A DNA stretch of 64,000 bases, taken from the NCBI RefSeq assembly GCF_009389715.1, contig NC_052404.1, positions 7,896,745-7,960,744 on the forward strand, in the 5' to 3' direction. Under the pieces are notes generated by a model. It saw only the letters and a program-made list of their open reading frames with translations, was not told the DNA's origin and made no database searches. The position numbers were made by a program, and so were the translations under genes. The DNA comes from Phoenix dactylifera (lineage: Eukaryota; Streptophyta; Magnoliopsida; Arecales; Arecaceae). Of the stretch, positions 25,301-36,107 are shown in pieces (position 1 is the stretch's first letter; every line of letters starts with the position of its first letter).

Positions 25301-27019
25301 ATAATCTACAAATATCATAAATCATGGAACATTGTTATCTTAGAATTTTTTCCCCATTCTCAGAGATGCACAGTGATCTCAAAACACTTCAGAACTATCT
25401 CTCCACATTCAACATTTTCTCTAATTTGATTTTAGTTATCAGAGTTTATATCTCCATTTTTTTCATATTGCTAAATTAAATATCACTATAGTGATTAAAG
25501 CATTATTTTCTTTCAGCGGAATGATTAATGATTAAGTTAACCATCAAATTTAGACCACAGCCTAGAAACTATTTACATTTTCACTAAAAGTCACATTTAC
25601 ATATAATTTATATCTAATGACATTTAGGCCACTATCCTCCAAAGTTCATTCTGAAAAATCAATTGCATTTGACCAGAGTCTTCTTCTACCAATCAATACT
25701 ATATAATCTACAAATATCATAAATCATTGAACTTTCTTCTGAAAATTTGCAGCAAGTTCATCAAGAAAAGGTGCGAACAGATATGGCCTTGCATCCAACC
25801 CTTGATGTAGTTCCACCAAGATTGAATCTCACTTGTCCGATGCTATTTCTTCTAACGATTTCCTGGCCGCTTCATGCATAGCATTAACATTAGGGCCATA
25901 TTAAAAACTATGTATGATTGCTTCGGAAAAAAATATAAAACAGCACAGCATTCGGGCAATGACAAAATGCTTAAAGGCTTAGAAGCTCATGCATTGATGA
26001 TTTTCAAACTCAGGAATATGCATACTGTGTAGTGCAGCTATATGAACGAAAACAACTGAGGAAAAGTGAGACTAAGATTTTCCTTGAAATAGTGAACCTG
26101 AAAAATCCAACCATTAAATTGTATTTAGTGTTCTTTTTCCTCTTATTGTGAATTGGTGCTTTAGCAGTAACAGTAAAATTAAAATAATTGCATCAAATAA
26201 ACATCACAGTTTTCTCATATTTCTGGTTAATGGCAAAGATCGAGAAACCTTTGATGAATAATAGGCCCTACCTTAAACAATATACCATCATATTTCAGAC
26301 AGTAAAGAGCATGATCCTTACCGCATATACCATCATTCACACGGGAAGAGAAGACTGTGAGAGGAATGTGACCCGCATTCCGGCAATAGAATTTCCCTTG
26401 CGAACATGCCGATGTCCCTGCAGGATAACACAACATAACCTATCCGATCAAAGAAAAAACCATCAGAGAAAAAACAAATAAATCAAAAAGGTTCCACTTT
26501 ATACTTTTAGACCTCGCTACACATGTCCTAACCCTTGTCCGTAAAAATGCAACTAAAAATCAGGAAAAAAATCAACAATATGAAACGCACTAAAAATAAC
26601 AACTTTAAAATATATATCATTGATCTCAAGAAAGTGACAAAAAAATAAAATTAAAAAAAATACTGACCGGGTTCGTCGGTTCCATCCGGGCAGTCGCAAA
26701 ACTCGTCGTTCAGCTGTTCTTTGGTGAATTTTTTCGATCCATCCTTGCATTTGATCACATCCGATTTATAATAACTCAAATCTGATGCATCGAAGAATTA
26801 AGAAATCCGAAAAAAAAATTGGTAGGTAAAAATTCGAAAATTTGAAAAAAAAAAAAAAGTCACGTAAATGTTTATATATTTAAAAAAAAAGACACAATCG
26901 AGAGGATTACCTTGAGGAGCTATCCCCAACGATTCGCTCAACGGAATTGACGCCGACGCGGAAATCCAAATCAAGAAAAGGCACGAGATCGTTAGGAAAA
27001 TCCGGAGACGGTCTCCCAT
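13394..27019 (-). CDS. Glucosidase 2 subunit beta (PRKCSH-like)
   Basis: Regulatory beta subunit of ER glucosidase II, which trims the inner glucoses of N-glycans for calnexin-type quality control. It tethers the catalytic alpha subunit in the ER and presents glycans to it. Seventeen exons: 27019-26911, 26781-26668, 26417-26322, 23528-23289, 22305-22133, 19858-19766, 19664-19539, 19451-19356, 17483-17180, 17048-16944, 16867-16766, 14938-14881, 14770-14702, 13896-13809, 13731-13670, 13594-13543 and 13456-13394. All have GT-AG ends and the phases add up to 649 aa, close to the roughly 647 aa of the Arabidopsis protein. Residues 1-25 are a signal peptide. Two Cys-rich LDLa-like repeats with [10 protein letters not shown] and [10 protein letters not shown] follow (about 40-130). 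A charged coiled coil spans about 140-230, an acidic linker about 245-470 (with GLSREELGR), and an MRH mannose-binding domain about 530-630 with RCWNGP. The last four residues are HDEL, the ER retrieval signal. I see no defect. Confidence 0.96.
14283..14672. repeat. Tandem duplication of about 197 bp in intron 13
   Basis: Two adjacent copies start near 14286 and 14483. Shared blocks include AATGCTTCTA, ACACAGATATGAATG, ATATCAGAAAACATGCAG and CCCCTTGTTTTTTGCCAAGG. The copies differ at roughly one base in ten by eye. They lie inside the glucosidase II beta gene between exons 14 and 13. Confidence 0.85.
18293..18878. mobile_element. hAT-like non-autonomous DNA element in intron 8
   Basis: The left end reads GGGATGCACACTGGGCGAGG. 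The right end, read on the other strand, begins TTTAGGGATGAACATCAGGC. Both are close to the AGGGATG..GGGC.GG termini common in plant hAT-type elements. The interior is AT-rich with GGGCTGGGCC-like patches near both ends and no transposase. A clear 8-bp target duplication is not visible. Confidence 0.4.
19572..19645 (-). repeat. Coding tandem repeat in exon 7 of glucosidase II beta
   Basis: Exon 7 encodes [11 protein letters not shown] twice in a row, a 33-nt in-frame duplication in the acidic linker. The DNA copies are nearly identical, so the event is recent compared with the gene. Confidence 0.9.
20990..21735. mobile_element. Inverted GA/CT element with hairpin-rich core in intron 5
   Basis: The left arm carries GTACCGATATCAGGACCCAT and a GA tract (about 21090-21210). 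The right arm mirrors it with a CT tract (about 21595-21655) and GGTTCGGTACACC. Next to the tracts, GAGACAACGGTCC...AACAAGGGTTCC on the left matches, inverted, GGGAACCCC...GGGATCATTGTCTT on the right. The core (21285-21500) is a series of short palindromes built on GAAGTCGGCAA. No coding capacity. Layout matches 11200-11530. It lies within an intron of the glucosidase II beta gene. Confidence 0.55.
24200..25880 (-). mobile_element. LINE relic, RTE-type, in intron 3 of glucosidase II beta
   Basis: On the minus strand, near 25850-25740, the translation [18 protein letters not shown] resembles the RTE reverse transcriptase block GLHQGSALSPYLFALVMDEL. Just after it, FVDYIVLIG matches FADDIVLI, the catalytic motif, with the Asp pair altered. 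[12 protein letters not shown] follows, like LESKGFRLSRSK. Near 24290, RPKMMW recalls the C-terminal GRPKKTW. Stops and shifts are many, so it is a dead, old copy. The catalytic block is present three times in a row (see 24500-25735). No endonuclease part is recognisable. Confidence 0.65.
24500..25735. repeat. About 405-bp tandem repeat, three copies, within the LINE relic
   Basis: Copies begin near 24513, 24928 and 25331, each opening with ATTGTTATCTTA and containing GATGCACAGT, CACATTCA, TTTAGTTATCAGAG, TTAAATATCACTAT and CAATACTATATAATC. The second and third copies are much closer to each other than to the first. Confidence 0.88.
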
Positions 27020-27191
27020 CGATCGCTTCTATAGAGAGCCCTCGGCTCGTCCAAAGAAGAGGAAGGCAAGAGAGTACGATCTTCTTTTTTTTTTTTATTA
27101 GGCCGCCCGGAAACTGCTGCCTCGTGAGCTCCCGACTCCCGAGAGAGTGACGGACCGGCGGGCCGAGTACCGACCGAGAGACGCGATCTTT

Positions 27192-27204
27192 GCTATATGG
27201 GTGC
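27192..27204 (-). promoter_or_regulatory. Possible core promoter of glucosidase II beta
   Basis: On the minus strand CATATAGC lies just downstream of a CCAAT sequence, about 175 bp before the ATG at 27019. This is a weak TATA-like match, kept only for its position. Confidence 0.25.
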
Positions 27205-27239
27205 ATTGGATCTTCGTTAGATCCTGGGCGATTGTTCTT

Positions 27240-28799
27240 ATTGACTTCCTAAGGAAGCTGGGACAACATTGACCGTCCGTTTTAGGAGTTCTTGATGTAG
27301 GGTCAAGATTTCTTTGCCTATTATATGCATTTATTAATGTATGAAGCCTAACCTAGTTATTAATTGCTCTGTTATATATACACATGGAAGCAGTTTAGAA
27401 TGTGAAATATATAACAGAATTTAAGATTCATAAGCAGCGTCCTAAAAACTTGTCACTGCTTCTGTATCTCGGGAAAACCTGAACTGCATTCTTTGTATAG
27501 CACTTTGCTATGTATTTCTCCATGCATGCATAGATGAAGGCACCTACCTGCAACCTGAACTTCATAAACCAACACAAAGTCGAACGGTATGCACAAGTAT
27601 AGGTGTGGTACATGGTGCATTAGTTTTATCTGGTGAATGAGTTTATATGGGGTGGTACAAGAGAGCTTAATCCAATACTTTTTTTGGCTCTAGATGGATA
27701 TCCTGGGAGCTGGGATGGGTGAGCACCCATGGATCCCAACTAACCCAGAGACTACATGCAACAAACATCATTTAAAAATCAATGCCTTGATTGTAACACA
27801 AAAAAGTCACCAAATACAATTAAGCTAAGCAGGCTGCAGAATAGATTCATCCAAGGGATGACAGTAGAGTGGTAGTTCACCTTCAGGACACCGAAATGAT
27901 GGTCAATGATCAATAACACGAGTCCATCCAGACTTAATTTGATGACAGTGGGGGAACCAAATATCTTAGAAGCATCAGTGCGGCTGGCACAGCAAGGCCA
28001 CGGTGGCCAAGTCAACTAGTAGAACTTCCAAACCTAGTATTACTGAATCCAACCCGAGGTCTTCATAGACTCCCTGAGCAAAAACCTCATGAGATCCTCT
28101 TCCGGATGAGCAAACAATGTGCATAGGAAAACACATGCATCATGCAGAAGGCATCTGATCCATCATTGCAAATGTACAGCAGGTGGTTTGTTGCTTCTGC
28201 TCAAGCAATTAGCATACTCTGATGACACCATGCCATGCACAACCAATCAAAGCCCATTGGATGCCCCTTTTCAATTTAATTGCTGTTGATCAAATATATT
28301 CTTAAAATAGATACTAGTACGATGTCCCAAGTCTCACAACAAAAATGTTCCAACCATTGGCGATACAGATTACAAGCACAATGATAAACCATAGGTTGGC
28401 TCTTTGGACTCTTCCATATTAATATCAGGACATGGTTTGCAAATGGATGCCCTGTAATGAATTAATTGCAGCCACTTCGGTAAGCTGTTTCAGTTCCCAT
28501 TCCTCAACAAGCCACCTCCAAAAAAATCATTTAAATAAACTCGTAGTAATAAAATAAATGGATTTATTTAACAAGAAAACAAGATCATCTACAGAGATGA
28601 GCTCAGGGAAGAAGCAAATATGGAATACACATAAATGCGACTATCCAGTGCAACCTCGGTAATTATAGTGAACGATATTGTTCAAGGCTTCAAGCCATCC
28701 TTGGTGAAGATGAGCAGGAAAGGAAAGCTAAATTGGTGGATGCTTTTTTTTTACAAGTTCAAGACTCATTTGGGAAGCAAAAGAAAGGCGGTGACCAGT
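27240..28799. other. Intergenic, plus 3' UTR of the 28800-33145 gene
   Basis: No gene is visible. The last few hundred bases before 28800 should hold the 3' UTR of the small membrane protein gene on the minus strand. Open frames at 27428-27613 and 27779-28015 have no support. Confidence 0.55.
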
Positions 28800-31700
28800 T
28801 TACAGAGGGGAGGAGTTTCTTGTTTTGTGCATGTTATCATCCTGGGAGGAGGAATGCGCCAGGGAGGATGATGACATGGCTGCATGATATGATGAAGAGG
28901 CCAGTTGAGCGAGAGCTGGTAGAGCACCACCTGTAGAACCATGACATGCTATTATAATCTCTAAAAATGATTTGCCATTGGCATTCTAAGTATATAATAA
29001 AAAGAACTGCAGTTATTGAGATAGTTATTAAAACCTGAGATCCAGCTTATACATGTGAACACTTCAAACTTATATATAATGTCAAAAAAAAATGTAGTAG
29101 TATTTGGCAAGTGACGGCAGAAGAATAAGGGGAAAAGGAAAGCCCTTATGTTCTATAAACATATGTGAATGTGTACAGAACTTGAAACAAGCATTTAACA
29201 TAGGCAAGCATAATTATTATCAATAACTTTGGATGTCAGAAATAAACTGTCATAGGACATGAAAATTTGGCCAAAAACGGACATGGATCGGCATTGCTCG
29301 TTCTGATGGAAAGACTTCATAAAGCCAGCAGCTCTCCTTTATTTGTCATTTTGGAGCATAGCAAACGAATCAAATAATCTGTAATTTCACTGGAAATTAA
29401 AACTATGCTTGAGGAATAAGAATGCAAAAAGCCTAAGTTGAAAGAAGAACTTGACAGAACCAGTCCCACTGTATTAGAAATTAACTCAAAATAGGCAGGA
29501 AGTAACCCCACCAGCAGGGCCAAGAAGCAGGACAAACGACATTCAACCACCATGATTGTGACAGAGAGAGAGATACAGAGAGAGAGTACCAGCAAAATAT
29601 AAAAAGATGGTATTTTCTTTCTATAATAACAAGGTATAATGAATTAAAAGGCAAAAGAAAATAAAAAAGAGTACGAGATGAGGGATCCAAGGAAGATACT
29701 CCACAGAAGAAAAACAAACAGCAACAGCATTTGCATCAGGGAGATATAGCACAAGACATAATAGCTCTTATGTTCATCAACACAGAGTGCCAACAGCAAT
29801 AACATCGGAGAAGCAGCATATATCTTAAATTATGGCGATAAAACTGAAAGTTTTTGCTATAAAAGATGAGCAGTGAAGTATAGGCAGATAGAAAAATAGA
29901 TGAACAGTATGGTAAGCAACAAAGACACCACAAATGATCATGAAGCAACATTCTAATTAAATAAGTTTAAAATATTATAAGATTTATTTTTTGGGACTTA
30001 ATTGAAACTTTTTTATTTATTATCTATTAAATATCTTCTGCCAACACCTAATAGATTTTCTTAAAATGAATGCAAATGAGCGAACAATTCTAGAAATCAT
30101 GTCAAATATGAATAATGGACAAGAACTTCCTCAAGGCAAGAATTTAAAGTCGTATAATCCATTCATTCTCTTTTTGACAAGTCACTATCTTTCAGGGGCA
30201 AAAAGCAGCAACTATTATATAAAAATTTTAGAGCAATAACAAACCTGCCAATCCAGCACATGCCGAAGAGAAGACAATTACAGGTGGAGCCTGCAGAGAG
30301 AAAAACATAAAGGATCTATTTAATGTCTTTTATACCACATCAAGATATCACTCTATCCAGCAACCATGATCATAAATATCGAAAGTCAGTCATTCCAGCT
30401 TCCATATATTTGATGTCATCCGTGCAAGTTTAAGGACATGTACTACATCAAAAGATAAACCTCCCAAGCCATCACATAGTTAAAAATAAAAATGCAAATC
30501 AAATTATACAAGGTTGAATCTTCTGCCCCTCCATATATCTAGATATAAATGGTGAAACAACCAAAGAACAGGAAATGAATCAGAAGATGAAAAACGACAT
30601 TTACCATACAAGCATGTGAATATGAAATTGAGGAAAACCAAGAAAAAGCAGATGAAATTATATGAGGTTAAATCTTTTTCCCCTCCATATATCTAGATAT
30701 AAATGGTGAAACAACCAAAGAACAGGAAATAAATCAGAAGATGGAAAATGGTATTTATAGTACAAGCATGCAAATGTAAAATTGAGGAAAACCAGGTAAC
30801 GGTAGACTTGGAAAAATAAGCATCTGCAAATTTTAGGAATAACTTCTATAAAAGAGGTGCCCATTAGAAGGGAATTATGTTTTAGGTTGGCATTCAAGTT
30901 AAAAAAAAAACATACAATAGTTACGTAGAATTCAAGGAGATGAATATAATAGTAAATATGGTCTTTTATGCATGTGATTATAATGATAAAGACATCCTAA
31001 TTGTTGAACAAGACTAGTAAACATAAACTTCACAAAACACAAAATTAAAAAAATCAGGGGAGAACGGGGTGTCATGTATGGTTAAAAGCAGGCGGAAAAA
31101 AAATCATCCAAGCATAACAAGAAAGTGCAAGGCATTGAGATACTTACACCAATAAGAAAATGTATCCACATAGGCCCCTTCACCCACCTTCTGACAATAG
31201 GCATAGCTGCAATAAATATAAAAAGGATATAACCACTTGAGAGTGAAGTTCACTTTCGCACGAAATGAATACACCAAATACAATAAGAAACCCTCAAGCA
31301 AAATCAAAGCATAAATCTAGATAGAGTTTCCAAAATACATATGTTTATTGAAATTCAAAATCATAACTAATCAACGTAAATCAGAATGCAAAAGGATCTT
31401 GCATTAGATCCATATTCATTAATATAACACATGGACAAATTGATATAAAGGACAAAGAACCAGAAAAAGTTGAATATATGTACTGTATGGATATAATGAA
31501 CTACAGGCTATAATTCAGATTTGCCATGGTGCATTACATTATCCTAGACTCATCCACATTAAGTCCTGATCAACAAGAGCTGCCAATGCATCAGATGCAT
31601 AAAATAGGGAAAAATCTATTTGTATCATGAAATTAGTGACACTGTATCTCCTTACTGATGCCCAGAAAGAAAATATAAATAGCACAAATATAGATACCTC

Positions 31701-33145
31701 TGGCCAGCTAATGATGCAAAAGCAAGAGACGACAGCTCATACTGAAAGAAAATGTTTATTGACTGACTGTCAAACACAGAATACAATGCAAGCTCCAAAT
31801 AATAAGTAACTTTTACAATAGCTTTAAAAGGTGACTTAGATTTCATAATAAGCTGCATTTAGTCTTCCTTCATATAAAGAACTTATGAATGCATAAGCAC
31901 AATAATAAGGTTTTTGTGTATATATGGATACTTTGCTTTCCTTTCTTCTACATAAATCTGTCATGAATTTTTTTTTGCCAAATAATTACCTAATATGAAT
32001 AGCTTGGAACATTGGAGTACAGAAAATCCAGCCCAATATAAGCAGCATGAAGTTGATAGGCATACTTATCTCTTCTAAGGCTTTGTATGAATTAGAAATA
32101 TAGAAAAGGGAGGCACCATTGTCTAAATAGATATAAGGAAGGCTATACCCTCATACAAGAACAGCCTTTGCATTACACCCAAAATAAATTAATTATAATT
32201 CAATATTCAGCAGTCAAATTAAGGCTAATATAAAACAAATGAAACAGCCAACCAATCAAACATACTCTGAAGCCAACTAACACCGATAAATTCACATTTT
32301 CACACTAAAACAATAAGGTGGATATGGGACGGCTATTAACATACCATGATTAAATCCATAGAATGCGCTTGCTGTTCCTCCAACAGCAGAACCAATCTAA
32401 CCACAGCGACCATGCAAAAAGAGTGAAAAGAAAGGCCTTTAGATTACTATTCTCATCAATAAATTAAGCAAAAAAATATCGTTTGTAAGATACTTAAAGA
32501 ATTTCGATTACAATAGGTTCGAATAGACAAATAAACTAATGTGCTTTCATTATCTCAAATTTAGCTCATAATTATTCATTTTTGTCTTAAAAAATTGCTT
32601 ATGAAGCGTGAGACATTCAGAAGAAAAAAAAGCAACTTTAAAGGTGAAAACAACCATTGAACCAAGCAGGATCTGAAACACGAAGACCCAAATAAAATTT
32701 AAATAGAAAACTAAGCTGCCCAATCCGTGACCTCAAAATATGTTAGAAAAAAGAGTTTGGAAACTAAAACAAAACATCTGAGATCGTCATGAAGTCATCG
32801 AAAAAGAGGAATTCAAGTTGGAAATTCACCATGCAAAAGCTATCTCGGATCAGCGGCGCCACGGTCCAACTGCTCGTTTCCTTCCATCAATTCAAAACAA
32901 GTATCAGCGAATCACATATACAATAAATCACTGTTCGGAATTGACAAAATAACAATGATTGCAAAAATTTCAGAGACACAGGAAAGCAAAATTAGAGTCC
33001 GCAATCATCATAAGAGATCCCCATCACCGAGGTCGAAAGCTGGAATAAAGAATTCGAAGGAGGAGAAGAGAAGCGATACCATGTCCTTGGAGAGAGGCCC
33101 CGCGCAGTGAGGACATCTCGGGCAAGCGTGATTCGTATCCGCCAT
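28800..33145 (-). CDS. Small conserved-looking membrane protein with N-terminal CxxCxxC, function unknown
   Basis: I do not recognise a named family. Six exons join in one frame: 33145-33080, 32880-32830, 32396-32345, 31206-31148, 30290-30245 and 28930-28800. All have GT-AG ends; the phases add up to 134 aa. Residues 8-14 read CPRCPHC, a possible metal-binding or redox motif. A Gly-rich hydrophobic segment (about 40-56, GSAVGGTASAFYGF) and a longer one (about 68-101, with FLIGAPPVIVFSSACAGLAGG) suggest two membrane spans. A basic linker RRWVKG lies between them. The Ser/His-rich tail ends NSSPL. The glycine spacing of the first span recalls Tim17-type and ROMO1-type mitochondrial proteins, but that is only a hint. 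The next upstream sequence has a CT microsatellite in the leader. The gene is easily missed because no exon exceeds 131 bp. Confidence 0.8.
29562..29588. repeat. (GA)n-rich microsatellite in intron 5 of the membrane protein gene
   Basis: Interrupted GA run near 29562-29588. Confidence 0.7.
30485..30800. repeat. Tandem duplication of about 155 bp in intron 4
   Basis: Two adjacent copies share CCCCTCCATATATCTAGATA, AATGGTGAAACAACCAAAGA and TTGAGGAAAACCA. They lie between exons 5 and 4 of the small membrane protein gene. The long identical blocks imply a fairly recent duplication. Confidence 0.88.
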
Positions 33146-33179
33146 GGCCGAATCTTCCCCACTTGGTCCTTCAAACCGC

Positions 33180-33203
<24 letters not shown>
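33180..33203. repeat. (CT)n microsatellite in the leader
   Basis: A CT run of 11-12 units, 35 bp upstream of the ATG at 33145. Read in the sense of the gene it is a GA run in the probable 5' leader. Confidence 0.9.
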
Positions 33204-33210
<7 letters not shown>

Positions 33211-33342
33211 GCGTCGTGGAAAACCCTCAAGAAAACCCTCGGCTGAAAAAGCGAGGTCTGTGGATCTCTCCGCCGTTTAAAGGGATTGGCAGATCTCGGC
33301 CGTAGAAATTAGCGATGGGGATGGAGGTGGGATAAGTGGCCA

Positions 33343-33540
33343 TCGGCTGGTTAGGGATGAAAACAGGCCGGACCCGGCTGGTTAGGGATGAAAACAGGCC
33401 GGACCACGCCCAAGTTTCTTTTGACGGCCTAATCAAGCAGCCTTATTCGGCCGGCTGGTTAGGGATGCAAACAGGCCGGCCCACGCCCAAGTTTCTTTTG
33501 ACGGCCTAATCAGGCAGCCTTATTCGGCCGGCCCAATATA
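33343..33540. repeat. Nested direct repeats with hAT-end-like motif
   Basis: The motif GGCTGGTTAGGGATG followed by AAACAGGCCGG occurs three times, starting near 33346, 33379 and 33453. A longer 74-bp unit with CACGCCCAAGTTTCTTTTGA and CAGCCTTATTCGGCCGG occurs twice. AGGGATG..AACAGGCCGG resembles the termini of plant hAT-like elements. The array lies 200-400 bp upstream of the small membrane protein gene. Confidence 0.8.
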
Positions 33541-33599
33541 GGTGTGAAATTGTCGCCCTTGACCTGGCCTGTCAAGTGGCACGGTCCCATGAAGCCAAA

Positions 33600-35142
33600 A
33601 GCTCCCATGAAGTATTGGGGTTTATTGGATCTTATTCTACAAATCGACTTCCATAATGGTGTGGATCTGTATCATAGGATAATAGAGTATGATTCCAACT
33701 AAGTTTTTCTTTCTCTCACTCCACCAGGGCAGTTGGCTTTCGCGAAGCAAGAAGGAGTCAGTTCATCAATGCGCTACGCTAGTCATCACCATTGAGTGCT
33801 GGAGCAAGAATTCTATGAAAAGGGGAGTCAGAGTTTCAAAAAAACCACTGAAATCGAGTACATTGAGAGATCTTTCGAGAAAGCAAAAGAGAAGCATGCA
33901 GCAAGTCGATCAATCCAACTGTGAAAAACCTTATGGCAAGGTACTCTAATTGTCGAGACAAAAAAAGTGGGGGGAAACAGAATATCATCTAGTGGCTGAA
34001 CCCTCCTTTCCTTCTGGCTATGCTCATGATTTTGATTATTAGTTTTTTTCACTTTTACCTTCTCTTGAAGAGCCTGATGAGTGCAAATTTAGTTTTCTCC
34101 ATGGTCTTTATCCTCTTCGGCGCAATGTTGTGTGCACTAAGATTATGCATTTCATGTATTTAGACAAACCCTCATCACACAAGCAATTTTAATGTATGTA
34201 ATATTGCATCACCACACTCATTTGTAGTTTGCAAACCAATCTCGTTTTGCAAAGCCAAGCACGAGCTTAAATATTTGGATGCACAATTGAGAGAATCTAT
34301 TTGCAGAAGGGACACAAGGTCGAACAGTTTGTGACCTAACAAGTATCCATAAAACAGAGCTTTCCATGAAAACTGACCTGCTCTTGTTATCTCCCTGAAT
34401 ATAGATTGTTTAGATTTTCATGTAAGAATTAGGCTTGTTGATCCATCTAGACAGCATCTTCTAAGGGCCTACCAAAGTCCTCGTCTAAATTCCAGCATGT
34501 AGGCCTATTGATCTATAAGAAAAAAGAAAACACATAAAAATCTTGTGTTTTTTTTGTTCCTTTCCATAGGATTCAAGCTGGGGAGGTATTGGGTTGATAT
34601 GGATCATGCTTAAATTAGCTTCCCAATCTATAAATCTAACAGAAAATTCAGCCCAAAACTTGTTGGATTATCCAAACAGACCCTTAGTGAGCATAGTGTC
34701 ATCCCCTCTGAACATTAGTCTCCAACCCACTTAATTTCTAACATCTCACGCCCTAAAACCTCTCCTTATTTTAAGCAAGGTTTAATTTTTTCATATGTAG
34801 CTCAACAGTTAGACCTGTATGTTTTATCCCTTAAAAATTTTCAAATATTGGGCTTAGCCAAATATAGATAGATTCGACCAAATTAGAATCTTGATAACAT
34901 TGCTTGCGGCATTCTAGAAATTATTGTTCGAATTATTCTGTATCGTTATAGACATTATTATCTTATTAGATTGCAAAATATTTATTCAGTCAAGCATTAA
35001 CTAATACCATGACTGGCTGATCAAGCTTCAATTCTTGTAACATGTAAACTTTTTTATATGCCTAAGAAAGAAAAGAACTGAACTACCAGAAAAGAAAGGA
35101 AAGAAGAACTTAAAAGCTTATATAATAATTGAAATAGACGGT
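33600..35142. other. Intergenic region without a recognised gene
   Basis: Mostly AT-rich. The open frame at 33689-33949 is not recognised. No repeat units stand out. Confidence 0.55.
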
Positions 35143-36020
35143 GATAGAGAGAAAAACGGATCGTCCAGCCCACAACTAAAAGGCCGCCAAATTTCGGCCT
35201 AGTAAACACCAACGATAAATAACTAAATCTTTACTTCGGCCCAGAGCCAGCTCGTCGTCGGAACTCCACCTAAAGCTCCACCAACTTCGGACATTTGCCG
35301 ACTCCTCCGACTAAGTTCGGGGTGCCTCCAGACAAATGCTGACCCATCCTGACCAAGTTCAGGACGCCAACCCCAGCAATACATAGCATACGCTCTGACC
35401 CTCGAGCTCGGAGCACTCCCTCGAGTACACCTCGAAACCTGGAAAACCAAGCTACTCCCAATCTACACCAAGCCGGCCTCATTAAACGCCTGACGCGACT
35501 ACTTAACAAGCTCGGCCTCGCCAACAACCACATCCACGTGCGGGCCTATGCCCCCCTACGTGGCCGTACTCCACCACACTGCCATGTCATGTCTCCATAA
35601 CCGGCCGACAGCAGTCAGACGGCACCTTGACTACTCTGGTCATACCCTGTTGTAGCTGTCAACGCCCTACCGTTCTTAAGAACGGGTTGTGCTGCACGTC
35701 ACCAGCCTACCTGAGCTGCACGCCATCCGGCTCAGAGCCATACCCCCTCATGATGGGGAATGACAGCACCTCCGTCATCTGGGCCATCCTACTGAGGCTA
35801 TAAATAGCTTGGTCAGGTAATTCCTAAGGGGCCTTTGGCTGGACCAAATTTACCTACTTTAACTTGATCGTCGGAGGACCCTCACCGGAAAAACCAGTGA
35901 GGCTTTGTGCAGGTTCGCGGCCGTCGCGCAGGAGGTGGTTCCCGTCTTCCCCTTTCCACATCGGTAGCTCCCTTGGCTCCACCGGCGTGGTCACCCTCGG
36001 GCCAGATTTGAACCACAACA
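35143..36020 (+). mobile_element. Solo-LTR-like segment, Ty3/Gypsy type, plus orientation
   Basis: GC-rich, unlike its flanks. It has a plus-strand TATA box (CTATAAATAG at about 35799) followed by a CTTGATCGTCGGAGG motif that is shared, inverted, with the LTR at 36108-36751. A plausible end is CCACAACA at 36020. A plausible start is TGATAGAG at 35143, with imperfect flanking 5-mers GACGG and GATGG. No internal region follows, so a solo LTR is the best reading. The ends are tentative. Confidence 0.5.
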
Positions 36021-36107
36021 GATGGATAATTCGGTAAGTTTGTTGATCTAAAGTGAATTTTGAGATTCTCTTTTGCATTTTCATATTATATAAAGAGATA
36101 TACTACT

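Noticed and set aside
33689-33949. 86-codon frame that briefly looked like an organelle-derived insert
   Set aside because: No organellar gene could be recognised and base composition does not differ clearly from the flanks.
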